Shown here piece by piece: positions 51,459 through 60,396 of a DNA stretch of 64,000 bases; position 1 is the first letter of the stretch, and every line of letters starts with the position of its first letter. The notes below the pieces were generated by a model. That model searched no databases, was not told where the DNA came from, and worked only from the letters and a program-made list of their open reading frames with translations. The stretch spans positions 18,488 through 82,487 of the forward strand of contig CAZUWA010000002.1 of assembly GCA_964623895.1 (NCBI GenBank), written 5' to 3'. Source of the stretch: UBA11512 sp964623895 (GTDB lineage: Bacteria; Bacillota; Clostridia; Oscillospirales; CAG-272). The translations under genes were made by a program, and so were the position numbers.

Positions 51459-53174
51459 TTACAACAGTTCCTTCATTGATCTACTGCATTCTGCGAGGCG
51501 TTCTTTGGCGATTTTCTGCGTTTCACCATGACAAAGGAGATACAGTTTGATCTTCGGTTCGGTGCCGGAGGGGCGAACGATGACCTTGTTTCCATCGCTC
51601 AGACGGTATTCCAGAACATTTGATTTCGGCAGTCCTGTTGGTGTGACGGTGCCGGTGGCAGGATCGGTGAAGACGCCTGTCTGATAGTCACCGATGGAGA
51701 GAATGTCCATGCCACCGAGACTTTTCGGAGGATTTTCACGGATCTTTTTCATGAGTTCCTGCATTCTTTCCACACCGTCTAAGCCCGACATTACAATATT
51801 GTCGGTACGCTCTGCGTAGAAGCCGAATTCCTTATACATTGCATCGCGTGCATCGCAAAGGGTCATACCCCTTTTTTTGTAATATGCCGCCATTTCCACG
51901 ATCAGCATTGATGCGACAACGGCATCCTTGTCGCGTGCATAACTACCTTTGAGGTATCCGTAACTTTCTTCAAAGCCGAGAATATAACTGCCGTGCCCCG
52001 ATTCTTCGCTGTTTTTGATGACTTCCCCGATGTATTTGAAGCCAGTGAGAACATTGTAGAGTTTCACGTCGAAACGATCGCAGATCGCTTGTGCCACTTC
52101 TGTGGAAACAATAGTCTTAACGGCATATGGTTCGGGCGGCATGGTACCGTTCTCAGTGTGTGCCGAAAGGATGTAGCAAAGAAGTAAACCGCCCATGCAA
52201 TTGCCGGAAATGGTCTCAAACTCTCCGCCCTTGTTCTTTGCCATTACACCCACGCGGTCGCAGTCGGGGTCGGTCGCAACGATCAGATCGGAGGAGACTG
52301 CGTTGGCAAGATCGATACCGAGTGCAAAGCCTTCCGGATTTTCCGGATTGGGGCTCTTGACGGTCGGGAAAGATCCGTCAGGCTGTTCTTGCTCCTGAAC
52401 GATATACAGCTGCTTGATGCCGGTACGGCGAAGGATCTCCGGAACGAGACGGTATCCTGCGCCGTGGAAGGGGGTGTAAACGACTTTCAGTGTGTCTGCC
52501 ATTTCCGGGAGAATGTTTTTGTCTACCTGTTCCGCTTGAACCTTGGAGAGATACAATTCATCAAAATCTTTGCCTATAAGGGTGATCTTTCCTGTTTCAA
52601 GCGCTTCTTTGTAATTATAAGCGGGAATACCGGAGAAGAGGTCTGTGCGGTCGATGTAAGAAGAGATGATCTTCGCCTGTTCGGGAGAGATCTGTGCGCC
52701 GTCTTTGAAATAGACCTTGTAACCGTTGTATTCTTTCGGATTGTGGGAAGCAGTGATATTGATACCGATCACGCACCCCAGTTCTCTCGTGCCGAAAGAC
52801 ACCATCGGCGTGGGGCGCAATTCATCAAATAGGTAGACCTTGATCCCCTCTGCCGCAAGGACTGCGGCGGTGGTCTCTGCGAACAGCACCGAATTGATAC
52901 GGGAATCATAGCCGATCACGACTCCTTCTTTTTCTGCACGAAGGTCGTGAATGTAGTCTGCCACTCCTTTGGTTGCTGCGGCAACGGTATAGATGTTCAT
53001 GGCATTTAAACCTGCCATCATCACGCCTCGCAGTCCTGCCGTGCCGAAGGAAAGGTTGTTGCTGAAGCGGTATTCGATCTCTTCGTTGTTCCCTTCAAGG
53101 GCGTCAAGTTCCTCTTTGAAACTCTTGTCGGCAAACTGTTTCCAACGGGCGTATTCGTTCATTGCTCTTGTCAT
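51459..53174 (-). CDS. Phosphoglucomutase/phosphomannomutase (alpha-D-phosphohexomutase)
   Basis: A 571-residue enzyme of the PgcA size class that interconverts hexose-1- and hexose-6-phosphates. Phosphoserine motif GINITASHNPKEYNG (about 138), metal loop DPDCDRVGV (about 300), sugar-binding GFEESYGYLKG, and phosphate-binding RPSGTEPKIKLY. AAAGGA eight bases before ATG 53174 supports the start. It is the last gene of the long - strand run and could supply glucose-1-phosphate to the nucleotidyltransferase at 36.5 kb (inference). Confidence 0.93.
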   Translation of the reverse strand: MTRAMNEYARWKQFADKSFKEELDALEGNNEEIEYRFSNNLSFGTAGLRGVMMAGLNAMNIYTVAAATKGVADYIHDLRAEKEGVVIGYDSRINSVLFAETTAAVLAAEGIKVYLFDELRPTPMVSFGTRELGCVIGINITASHNPKEYNGYKVYFKDGAQISPEQAKIISSYIDRTDLFSGIPAYNYKEALETGKITLIGKDFDELYLSKVQAEQVDKNILPEMADTLKVVYTPFHGAGYRLVPEILRRTGIKQLYIVQEQEQPDGSFPTVKSPNPENPEGFALGIDLANAVSSDLIVATDPDCDRVGVMAKNKGGEFETISGNCMGGLLLCYILSAHTENGTMPPEPYAVKTIVSTEVAQAICDRFDVKLYNVLTGFKYIGEVIKNSEESGHGSYILGFEESYGYLKGSYARDKDAVVASMLIVEMAAYYKKRGMTLCDARDAMYKEFGFYAERTDNIVMSGLDGVERMQELMKKIRENPPKSLGGMDILSIGDYQTGVFTDPATGTVTPTGLPKSNVLEYRLSDGNKVIVRPSGTEPKIKLYLLCHGETQKIAKERLAECSRSMKELL

Positions 53175-53207
53175 CTTGCTGTTCCTTTCTGTGAATGATG
53201 TTCTTTC

Positions 53208-53495
53208 TTAGGCTTCCTTTAGATTGCCGCCAATCTCTCCGTTTTTTAACAGCGTGAGCGCATTCGCTAGCTGATCCGGGCAGGAGGTCGCCTTAAATCC
53301 GCAACGAATGCCGGAAAGCCGTTCAATGACTGCATCGATCGGCATCCCCGCAACCAGTTTTGAAATGCCTTGCGTATTTCCAGAGCATCCGCCCATATAC
53401 TGAACGGCGGTCAATATCTCTCCGTCAACGGTCAGCATGATGGCGGAGGAGCAGGTGCCGGATGTTTTGTAGATGTATTTTTGTATCATGTTCAT
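53208..53495 (-). CDS. TSCPD domain protein (TIGR03905 type)
   Basis: A 95-residue protein with YKTSGTCSSAIMLTVDGEIL at the start, GGCSGNTQGISKLVAG in the middle and the name-giving FKATSCPDQLANAL near the end, with several conserved Cys. This domain is also found fused to vitamin B12-dependent ribonucleotide reductases, but no such gene is seen nearby. Function unknown. Start among three nearby ATGs is uncertain; GGAAG fits 53495 best. Confidence 0.8.
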   Translation of the reverse strand: MNMIQKYIYKTSGTCSSAIMLTVDGEILTAVQYMGGCSGNTQGISKLVAGMPIDAVIERLSGIRCGFKATSCPDQLANALTLLKNGEIGGNLKEA

Positions 53496-53631
53496 GATCA
53501 TTGCTTCCGCACTTGCGAAAGCTTCCTTTCTTGCGGATGGTGGCAGATCTTTAAAGGGACGATCGCCGTTGAATTGGTGGCAAAAGCCACAAAAATGTTT
53601 GAAAGATCAATCTTTCGAATTTGTTTTTACC

Positions 53632-54498
53632 CTAATTTTGCAGTGCTTGCTCTTTTGAAATACAGTAGAATCCGGTGACGCGGCTCTCGGGACAGAGCAG
53701 TCCGATTGCCTCTGCGGCTATTTTCAGATCCTCCGCTTCTCCTGTAAAGGTGAGTATGCAACTTCCGCTGAAATCCCTTGCATTATTTTCCGAAAATGTT
53801 TCCGGAAAAGTGGCATGAATGCCCAAGTGCTTTGCAAAAAGAGACAGTTCTGTAAAATTCAGGCGGTTTGGAGGGTCGATCATTAGTTCTAAGTGTGTTG
53901 CATTTGGGCGGTATAGCGGAATCGGGGTCAAAAGGAGATAGCCTGCGTTACCTGTTTCACCTTGTCTTACGAAAAAAAGTTCTGTTTTGCAAAGTCCCTG
54001 TTCTTCGATCAGACGTGCGATGCCGGGGAGTTTGCCTCCGTTGGGGGCAATGTAGGGCAGAATGCAGGCATCCTGCTCCCTGTTTGCGGCGCGTACCGCC
54101 GCATCCTCATAATCCTCTGCATAGAAAAAGCGGGTGTCTTTTGGACAGAGATCTGCGGCGCGCTGAATGTAACTGTTTTTTTGGTAGCAGATCGACATCC
54201 CTTTTTCGGGCATTCTGCCAAAAGAGCAGAAAATGTCCCTATTTTTTCTGCTTTTTTGCAGTTTTTTTGCCACATTGACGGCAAGAGCGGCAGGCGAGAC
54301 GGTAGGAAAACGATCTTCGAATTCTTCAAAAAGTTCGGTTGCGCAACCGAAGTCTTTCCCTTTATTTGTTTCTTCCGCGATTAAAAACGCCAATTCGTCT
54401 GTCAAAAGCGCATGATAACATTCCGCTGTTTCTTGTGCCTGCTTGTAACGGGTCTCAAGAGCTGAAAGGGCGGTGAGACTTTCATCAAAATTCTTCAT
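53632..54498 (-). CDS. Divergent prephenate-dehydratase-like protein
   Basis: A 288-residue protein that starts inside the end of aroC (14-base overlap). The N-terminal 95 residues are helical and might be a chorismate-mutase-like domain. The middle has EDAAVRAANREQDACILPYI and LPGIARLIEEQGL, patterned like the binding lobes of prephenate dehydratase. The end looks like an ACT-type beta-alpha fold (LELMIDPPNRLNF...GSCILTFTGEA). The catalytic TRF motif is not visible. Aromatic amino-acid context (aroC) supports the idea, but homology is weak and the activity is uncertain. Confidence 0.45.
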   Translation of the reverse strand: MKNFDESLTALSALETRYKQAQETAECYHALLTDELAFLIAEETNKGKDFGCATELFEEFEDRFPTVSPAALAVNVAKKLQKSRKNRDIFCSFGRMPEKGMSICYQKNSYIQRAADLCPKDTRFFYAEDYEDAAVRAANREQDACILPYIAPNGGKLPGIARLIEEQGLCKTELFFVRQGETGNAGYLLLTPIPLYRPNATHLELMIDPPNRLNFTELSLFAKHLGIHATFPETFSENNARDFSGSCILTFTGEAEDLKIAAEAIGLLCPESRVTGFYCISKEQALQN

Positions 54499-55573
54499 CG
54501 AGCAAAAGTTCTTCGATTCCGATCGCCGCTGCTGCTTCAATGATCGGTAGCGCACGCAGTGCGACACAAGGATCATGTCTGCCGACGATCTTCAGCGTTT
54601 CATTTTCTTTTGTTTTGAGATTTACCGATGGTTGTTCAAGATAGATTGAGGGGGTAGGCTTGAATGCTGCGCGGAAGATCAGCGGTTCGCCGCTGGTCAT
54701 GCCGCCGAGGATCCCACCGCAGTGATTGCTTAAAAACTTGACTTTGCCGTTTTCATAGCGGTAACCGTCATTGGCTTCACTGCCGTGCATCTCGGAAAAA
54801 GCAAATCCATCCCCAAAATCAACCCCCTTTACGGCAGGAATACTGTATAAAAGGGAGGAAAGTGTCCCTTCCACACCTCTAAACATATGCGTCCCGATCC
54901 CGATGGGGAGTCCGATGACGGCACATTCAAGGATTGCACCGATAGAATCACCGCGCATGGCAGAGTCTGTGATCTCTTCTTTCATTTTCTCGCCGATTTC
55001 AGGCGTAAGTACCGGAAAAGGAGAAGAGAAAAGTGTTTTCATGCCTTCTTTTGTGAAATCTTCGAATGTAAAGCGGCGGTCTTCGATGCTTCCGATTTTT
55101 AAAATGTGGCTGACATATCGCACGCCGAGTTTCTTTTGCGCCAGCATGCAAATGCCGCCGGCAAATACCATCGGCGCAGTCATTCGTGCTGAAAAATGTC
55201 CGCCGCCGCGCAGATCTACATTCCCGTGATATTTGACCTTTGCCACATAATCAGCGTGATTCGGACGGGGAACGATCATTTCTCCATAATCGGAAGAACG
55301 CTGATTTTGGTTGTATATCCGCATTTCGATGGGCGTGCCATCGCTGACACTGTCAGTAAAGCCGGACAGGATGACCGGCTCGTCTGCCTCTTTGCGTTTG
55401 GTGGCAAAAGCTCCGCCGGGGGCGCGCCGTTTCATGAGGGCGGATATAAATTTTTCGTCATACCGAACGCCTTTTGGGATCCCCGAAAGAGTCAGACCGA
55501 GAAATTCACCGTGAGAAGTACCTGATACGGTCAATTTCAGGTTTTGCCCCCATGTTGAAACATTTGTCTTCAT
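54485..55573 (-). CDS. aroC: Chorismate synthase
   Basis: A 362-residue FMN-dependent enzyme, last step of the shikimate pathway. Conserved parts are GTSHGEFLGLTLSG, RRAPGGAFATKRKE, RPNHADYVAKVKY, RGGGHFSARMTAP and GGILGGMTSGEPL. The start lies four bases after the htpG stop with no clear ribosome site, so translation may depend on htpG. No other shikimate gene lies in the window. Confidence 0.95.
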   Translation of the reverse strand: MKTNVSTWGQNLKLTVSGTSHGEFLGLTLSGIPKGVRYDEKFISALMKRRAPGGAFATKRKEADEPVILSGFTDSVSDGTPIEMRIYNQNQRSSDYGEMIVPRPNHADYVAKVKYHGNVDLRGGGHFSARMTAPMVFAGGICMLAQKKLGVRYVSHILKIGSIEDRRFTFEDFTKEGMKTLFSSPFPVLTPEIGEKMKEEITDSAMRGDSIGAILECAVIGLPIGIGTHMFRGVEGTLSSLLYSIPAVKGVDFGDGFAFSEMHGSEANDGYRYENGKVKFLSNHCGGILGGMTSGEPLIFRAAFKPTPSIYLEQPSVNLKTKENETLKIVGRHDPCVALRALPIIEAAAAIGIEELLLDEEF

Positions 55574-55577
55574 TTGT

Positions 55578-57422
55578 CTAAAGGCTGAATTCCAGCACTT
55601 TGAAGGACTGAGCCAAGAATTTTTTCAGTTCTTCTGCGGTTAATTGACGCTGACAGAGGGTTGCAAGTCCGTAAATCTGTGCGGCGGTCGCCTTCTTTTT
55701 CTCTTCATCGGTGCATGCGATGAGCTTCTTGATGAGCGGTGCGGAACTGTTGAGAATGAGGGTGGCTTGATCTTTCATGCCGGTAGTATCCATACCGTAC
55801 ATTTTCATCATGTCGTTCATTCTGCGGTGTTCTTCCGAGATGTTTAACAGTGCGGGAATGCTTTCGTCCGCCAAGATGGCTGTTTTTACAGTCAATTCGC
55901 TGTCTTCGGAAACTTCTTTGAAGAGGGAAACGAGGCTTTCTTCTGCATCGTTTTGTTCTTCGCCGAGTGCTGCAGCGTCGGCATCAACACGTAAGAATTT
56001 CAAATCGAATTGATCTTCAAGCAGGGAAATGAACTGTCCGTCAAGCACTTTGTCCAAAACTGCAACTTTAATGCCTTTTTCTTCATACATCGAGATGTAC
56101 TGCGCCTGCACGACCTTGTCTGTTGTGTAATAGACCTTGCCGTCACGTTGTTCTTTGGATTCTTTGGCATATTCTTCGATCGGGAGATGCCCACCATCCG
56201 ATGTTGCTATCAGCAAGGAAGGCTTAACGCGGTCAAAGAACTTGCGATCGCGGAGACATCCGTATTCCACAAAGAGACGGATATCCTCCCACAGCTTTTC
56301 GTAGCGCTCTCGCTCGGTGTTGAAGAGACCGTTCAACTTGTCGGCGGTTTTTTTGACGATATGCGCTGAAATTTTGGCAACATAACCGCTGTTCTGAAGA
56401 TAACTTCTTGAGACATTCAACGGCAATTCGGGACAATCAAGGACGCCCTTGAGCATCAGCAAATATTCTGGAATGACTTCTTTGATGTTATCAGCTACAA
56501 ATACTTGATTATAATACAGTTTGACCTGGCCTTCAATGTTTTCAAACTCGCTGTTAAGGCGCGGGAAGTAGATGATACCCTTGAAATTGAGCGGATAATC
56601 AGCATTGATGTGAATGTGGAAAAGCGGTTCACGATAATCATGAAACACCTTCTGATAGAAGGCAGTGTATTCTTCTTCGGTACATTCGGATGGTTGCTTT
56701 AACCAAAGCGGAGCAGTGTCGTTGATCGGTTTCTCTTCCGAATTTTCTTTTGCTTCTTCCGTGTCTTCCTTTTTTTCTTCCGATTTGTTTGTAAAATAGA
56801 TTTCGACCGGCATAAATGCGCAGTATTTGTCGAGGATCTCCTTCAGTTTGCCTGCATCGAGATACTCCGCGCCTTCTTCTTCCGAGAGGTGCATAATGAT
56901 GTCGGTACCGCGTGTGCGCGGCGATGCGTCTGTATAGTTGTAGTTTCCTTCTTCATCACAACTCCAGAATACCGCAGGAGCGCCGGTGTAGGACGATGTA
57001 TGGATATCCACCTTGTCGGCGACCATAAAAGCCGAGTAGAAACCGAGACCGAAGTGTCCGATAATGCCATTGGATGCCGAGTCTTTCTCGTATTTTGCCA
57101 TGAAATCGACAGCGCCGGAGAGGGCAATGTTACAGATGTACTTTTCCAGTTCCTCTGCAGTCATACCGATACCGTTGTCTGAAACAGTCAAGGTGCGTGC
57201 TTCTTTGTCGAGGAGGACGTCCACCCTGAATTTTTCTTCTTCCGACAATTCGATCTGTCCGAGCGCCGCTAAGCGTTTCATCTTTGTAACGGCATCGCAG
57301 GCGTTGGAGACGATCTCGCGAAGGAAGATCTCTTTATCGGAATACAACCATTTTTTAATGACCGGAAAGATGTTTTCGGCTGTTACTGAAATATTTCCGT
57401 TGTTTTTCTGTTCTTCGTTCAT
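55578..57422 (-). CDS. htpG: Chaperone HtpG (Hsp90)
   Basis: A 614-residue bacterial Hsp90. GHKL ATP-site motifs are REIVSNACDAVTKM, SDNGIGMT and GHFGLGFYSAFMVADKV. The middle domain has SRSYLQNS; the acidic linker (EEKKEDTEEAKENSEEK, about 215) is longer than usual. GAGGTG precedes the ATG. Placement upstream of aroC in one transcript is unusual. Confidence 0.95.
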   Translation of the reverse strand: MNEEQKNNGNISVTAENIFPVIKKWLYSDKEIFLREIVSNACDAVTKMKRLAALGQIELSEEEKFRVDVLLDKEARTLTVSDNGIGMTAEELEKYICNIALSGAVDFMAKYEKDSASNGIIGHFGLGFYSAFMVADKVDIHTSSYTGAPAVFWSCDEEGNYNYTDASPRTRGTDIIMHLSEEEGAEYLDAGKLKEILDKYCAFMPVEIYFTNKSEEKKEDTEEAKENSEEKPINDTAPLWLKQPSECTEEEYTAFYQKVFHDYREPLFHIHINADYPLNFKGIIYFPRLNSEFENIEGQVKLYYNQVFVADNIKEVIPEYLLMLKGVLDCPELPLNVSRSYLQNSGYVAKISAHIVKKTADKLNGLFNTERERYEKLWEDIRLFVEYGCLRDRKFFDRVKPSLLIATSDGGHLPIEEYAKESKEQRDGKVYYTTDKVVQAQYISMYEEKGIKVAVLDKVLDGQFISLLEDQFDLKFLRVDADAAALGEEQNDAEESLVSLFKEVSEDSELTVKTAILADESIPALLNISEEHRRMNDMMKMYGMDTTGMKDQATLILNSSAPLIKKLIACTDEEKKKATAAQIYGLATLCQRQLTAEELKKFLAQSFKVLEFSL

Positions 57423-57490
57423 AATTCACCTCATAAAATTTGTAGTATTCAAAATATCGAAAGGCATTTGACGGCGCAGATCAAAGGATT

Positions 57491-57817
57491 TTATCGACCG
57501 ACTGTCAATGCGATCAGCAATTTTAAGTCATCCGGTTGAATTTTTACGCCGTAAGCCGCTTTGTTTCTGCGAATCTCACCGCATTTACGGCATTTGTGAT
57601 AGATAACATACCCCTTTTTGAGGTCCGGCTCGGTGCGTATGGCATCCATGATTCCACCGCACTCGTTGGCACGGTCTCCAGGATTGATGTCGACATGCAG
57701 GGAGGAGAGACAAAAGGGACAGTGATTTCTTGAACTTTGTTCGAGTGGCAGGACTTCTTTGCCACAGTTTTGGCAGACAAAACCGCTGTCATTTTTGATA
57801 AATCGCTTCTGTTCCAT
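57491..57817 (-). CDS. RNHCP-domain zinc protein
   Basis: A 108-residue protein with CQNCGKEV (about 16), the defining RNHCPFCL (about 30), and CRKCGEIRRNK (about 77). The domain probably binds zinc; function is unknown. The ATG at 57817 shares its A with the TGA of ricT (TGATG), so it is translationally coupled to that gene. The frame can also be read from a GTG three bases earlier. Confidence 0.8.
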   Translation of the reverse strand: MEQKRFIKNDSGFVCQNCGKEVLPLEQSSRNHCPFCLSSLHVDINPGDRANECGGIMDAIRTEPDLKKGYVIYHKCRKCGEIRRNKAAYGVKIQPDDLKLLIALTVGR

Positions 57818-59334
57818 CACTTTTTCTTATGAAAGGGGCGGAAATACCGCTTTTTCCTCGTATGCTCGCCGTTTTCACCGACCGATTCCGATGTGCGATC
57901 AATCTTTTCCTCTGCCGATTTGTGGCTTTTGGGAGTGATCTGCCTGCCTGACGGAGGATTTATATTGTTTTTTTGCTCGGAACGGGTGATCTTTTCATAG
58001 CGGTGTGTTTTTTCATTCTTGGACTGTTCAGACTTTTCACTCTGCGGTTTTGTGCTCACCCGACCGGGGTTGCGGTTGTTTTGCTTTCGGTGATTGTTCT
58101 GTCTCTTTTCCTGTTTTTTAGCGGTGCTTTCTGCGTTTTCTGCCTTTTGAAGATCCTTTTCTTCGGGGACGGTGAGCTTTTTGGATGGTTCAAGCGCAGA
58201 GGGTGTGACTTGTCCTGTGTAGGATGCCGCTCTTTTGGGTGCCAGACGGAGTGGACGTTCTTCCTTTTTTTTGTCAGTTTCCGAATTTTCCGTTGCAGTA
58301 GTTGCTTTTTTTAATGCCGCACGAGTCGTTCCTTTGGCACGAGCAGCTTTTTCCAGACTCTTTTCTTCCATCGCCTTTTCGTAATTCTCGTCCCCCCTAT
58401 TGATGGGCGAGAGGTCGTCCCTGTGGAAAACGCGCGGCGCGGCTTCGTCGTTGTTGAGCAGTTTGACACGGACTAAACCGACAAGCGGCTTGGTCTCAAT
58501 GACTACAGCCATGCCTTCCGGAGTATTGACCAGGCTGTCCACCTTCGGGGTGCGCCTGCCTTCTTCAAGATAGGTGTCGTATTCATAGCGCAGACAACAC
58601 ATCAGTCTGCCGCAAGCGCCGGAGATTTTGGTGGAATTGAGGGAAAGATTCTGTTCCTTTGCCATTTTGATGGAGACTTGCACGAAATCCGGCAAAAAAG
58701 CATGGCAACAATAAGCCCTTCCGCAAGTGCCCAGCCCGCCTAAAATTTTCGCTTCATCGCGGATGCCCATTTGACGCAATTCAATGCGGCATTTGAAGAC
58801 GGCGGCGAGATCCTTGAGCAGATCTCTGAAGTCGACTCTTCCGTCGGATGTGAAGTAAAACAGCAATTTTGTATTGTCAAAGGTATACTCCGCACTGATG
58901 AGTTTCATATCGAGATCGTGTTTTGCCACCTTTTGTGCGCAGATCTCAAGTGCTTCTGCTGCTTTCTGCTCGTTTTTGACATCGTGTAAGCGATCTTCTT
59001 CCGTTGCGGGACGAATGACTTTGCGTAGGGGTAAAACGATCTCTTTCCCGGAAACGATGTGGTTTTTTTGGACTGTCAATCCGTATTCAAGACCTCTTGC
59101 GGTCTCTACAATGACCGGACATCCTTCTTTATATTCAACTCCGATCGGATCAAAGTAGTAGGACTTGCCGGAATTTTTGAACTTAACACCGATCACCTCG
59201 GTGTCTTCCGGCGGCGCTTCATAATAGACCGATATCACCTCGCGCGTTTTTTCCGTCTCAAATTCCCCTTTTTCAAGATCTACTTCTTCGTTCGGTATTT
59301 CGGGTTCGCCAAATTTGTTCTTTTCGTCTGTCAT
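57817..59334 (-). CDS. ricT: PSP1-domain protein RicT/YaaT with long basic tail
   Basis: A 505-residue protein. The N-terminal 280 residues are the PSP1/YaaT core, with FTSDGRVDFRDLLKDLA, LGTCGRAYCCHAFL and ISGACGRLMCCLRYEYDTYL; these Cys residues bind an Fe-S cluster in the RicAFT complex, which affects RNase Y processing and sporulation. The remaining 200 or so residues are low-complexity Lys/Gln/Asn/Arg, ending KRYFRPFHKKK. Bacillus YaaT is about 275 residues and lacks such a tail. Next to holB, as in Bacillus. Confidence 0.9.
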   Translation of the reverse strand: MTDEKNKFGEPEIPNEEVDLEKGEFETEKTREVISVYYEAPPEDTEVIGVKFKNSGKSYYFDPIGVEYKEGCPVIVETARGLEYGLTVQKNHIVSGKEIVLPLRKVIRPATEEDRLHDVKNEQKAAEALEICAQKVAKHDLDMKLISAEYTFDNTKLLFYFTSDGRVDFRDLLKDLAAVFKCRIELRQMGIRDEAKILGGLGTCGRAYCCHAFLPDFVQVSIKMAKEQNLSLNSTKISGACGRLMCCLRYEYDTYLEEGRRTPKVDSLVNTPEGMAVVIETKPLVGLVRVKLLNNDEAAPRVFHRDDLSPINRGDENYEKAMEEKSLEKAARAKGTTRAALKKATTATENSETDKKKEERPLRLAPKRAASYTGQVTPSALEPSKKLTVPEEKDLQKAENAESTAKKQEKRQNNHRKQNNRNPGRVSTKPQSEKSEQSKNEKTHRYEKITRSEQKNNINPPSGRQITPKSHKSAEEKIDRTSESVGENGEHTRKKRYFRPFHKKK

Positions 59335-59367
59335 AAAAATCCTTTCTCGGGGCTTGTGTATCTGTGG

Positions 59368-60360
59368 TTAGGAGAGTGCGTGGCAGAGTCCCGTGGCGAA
59401 TGCCATGCGCGCATTTTGCATATTGATGTTTTTGGAAAGTTGTCCACGCAGTTCGCTTAGAAAGTGATAGAGTGCTAGCATTTGGTTGGCGGTAAGCGCC
59501 GCACCCACTTCTTCTGCTACTTCAAAAGAGGAGAAATGAAACAGTAGCGCGGGATCTCCGCCCTTGCGAACGAGCAAGAGGTCGCGGAAGATCATTTGCA
59601 GTTGCTCCGCAAAAGCATCAAGCTCCTGCCGTTTGTTTGGCAGTTTGTAAGAAAGTCTGAAAATATCTGCGCGAGCAGGCGCAGAGAGCACCTTGAATAA
59701 TTCTTCAAGAAGCGCTGCGTCCTGCTCCCTATTGTTTTTGCGCTCAAACAAGGCAATCACCTTGCCGATATTGCCGCCGCTTCCCCGTAATGTAGCATTA
59801 AAAAAGGTGGGATCGTTCTCTCTAACGGTAGCAAAACGGCTGTTTTTCAGAAGATATTGCGTCAACTCTTCGTTTGTGAACCGTTGCATACGCAGAATCG
59901 GTGCGCGGCTTCTGACGGTCGGCAACAACAAAGACGCATTTTGGCAGAGAAGGAAGAAATAGCATGCTTCCGGTGGTTCTTCCAACAGTTTGAGTGCTGC
60001 GTTTTGCGCTTGTGTGTTCATCAGCTCGGTATTTGAAATGATATACAGTTTGAACGGCAGTTCGTTTGGTTTAATGGCGGCATCTGCCTTTAAGCGGCGG
60101 ATAATGTCGACGGTAAAGGTTTTTTTGTCTTGGGCAACGCCGAATTCTTTGACATCCGGACTGATCCCTCGAGCAATTTTTTCTCCTTCGGGCGTTTCTC
60201 CCGCCAGTGCACGCGCGACTGCCATTGCCAACGTGTGCCTGCCGCTACCTTCTTCCCCTTCGAGAATATAGGCGTGTGCCAAGCGCCCGCTTTCGCTCTC
60301 CGTGCGAAAAAATGCTTTCAGTTTTTCATTGCCATACAGTGTTTCAAAGGGATCTTTCAT
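59368..60360 (-). CDS. holB: DNA polymerase III delta' subunit
   Basis: A 330-residue clamp-loader subunit: Walker-like EGEEGSGRHTLAMAVARAL (about 34) and sensor region NAALKLLEEPPEACYFFL. Between them the usual four-Cys zinc module is absent and only GETPEGEKIARGISPDVKEF is found. Delta' lacks ATPase activity in most bacteria. AAAGGAAAA precedes the ATG. Position between the DacF-like gene and ricT resembles the Bacillus holB-ricT order. Confidence 0.85.
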   Translation of the reverse strand: MKDPFETLYGNEKLKAFFRTESESGRLAHAYILEGEEGSGRHTLAMAVARALAGETPEGEKIARGISPDVKEFGVAQDKKTFTVDIIRRLKADAAIKPNELPFKLYIISNTELMNTQAQNAALKLLEEPPEACYFFLLCQNASLLLPTVRSRAPILRMQRFTNEELTQYLLKNSRFATVRENDPTFFNATLRGSGGNIGKVIALFERKNNREQDAALLEELFKVLSAPARADIFRLSYKLPNKRQELDAFAEQLQMIFRDLLLVRKGGDPALLFHFSSFEVAEEVGAALTANQMLALYHFLSELRGQLSKNINMQNARMAFATGLCHALS

Positions 60361-60396
60361 GCATTTTCCTTTCAGAGAGCCATGTGTTTCTGTTCT

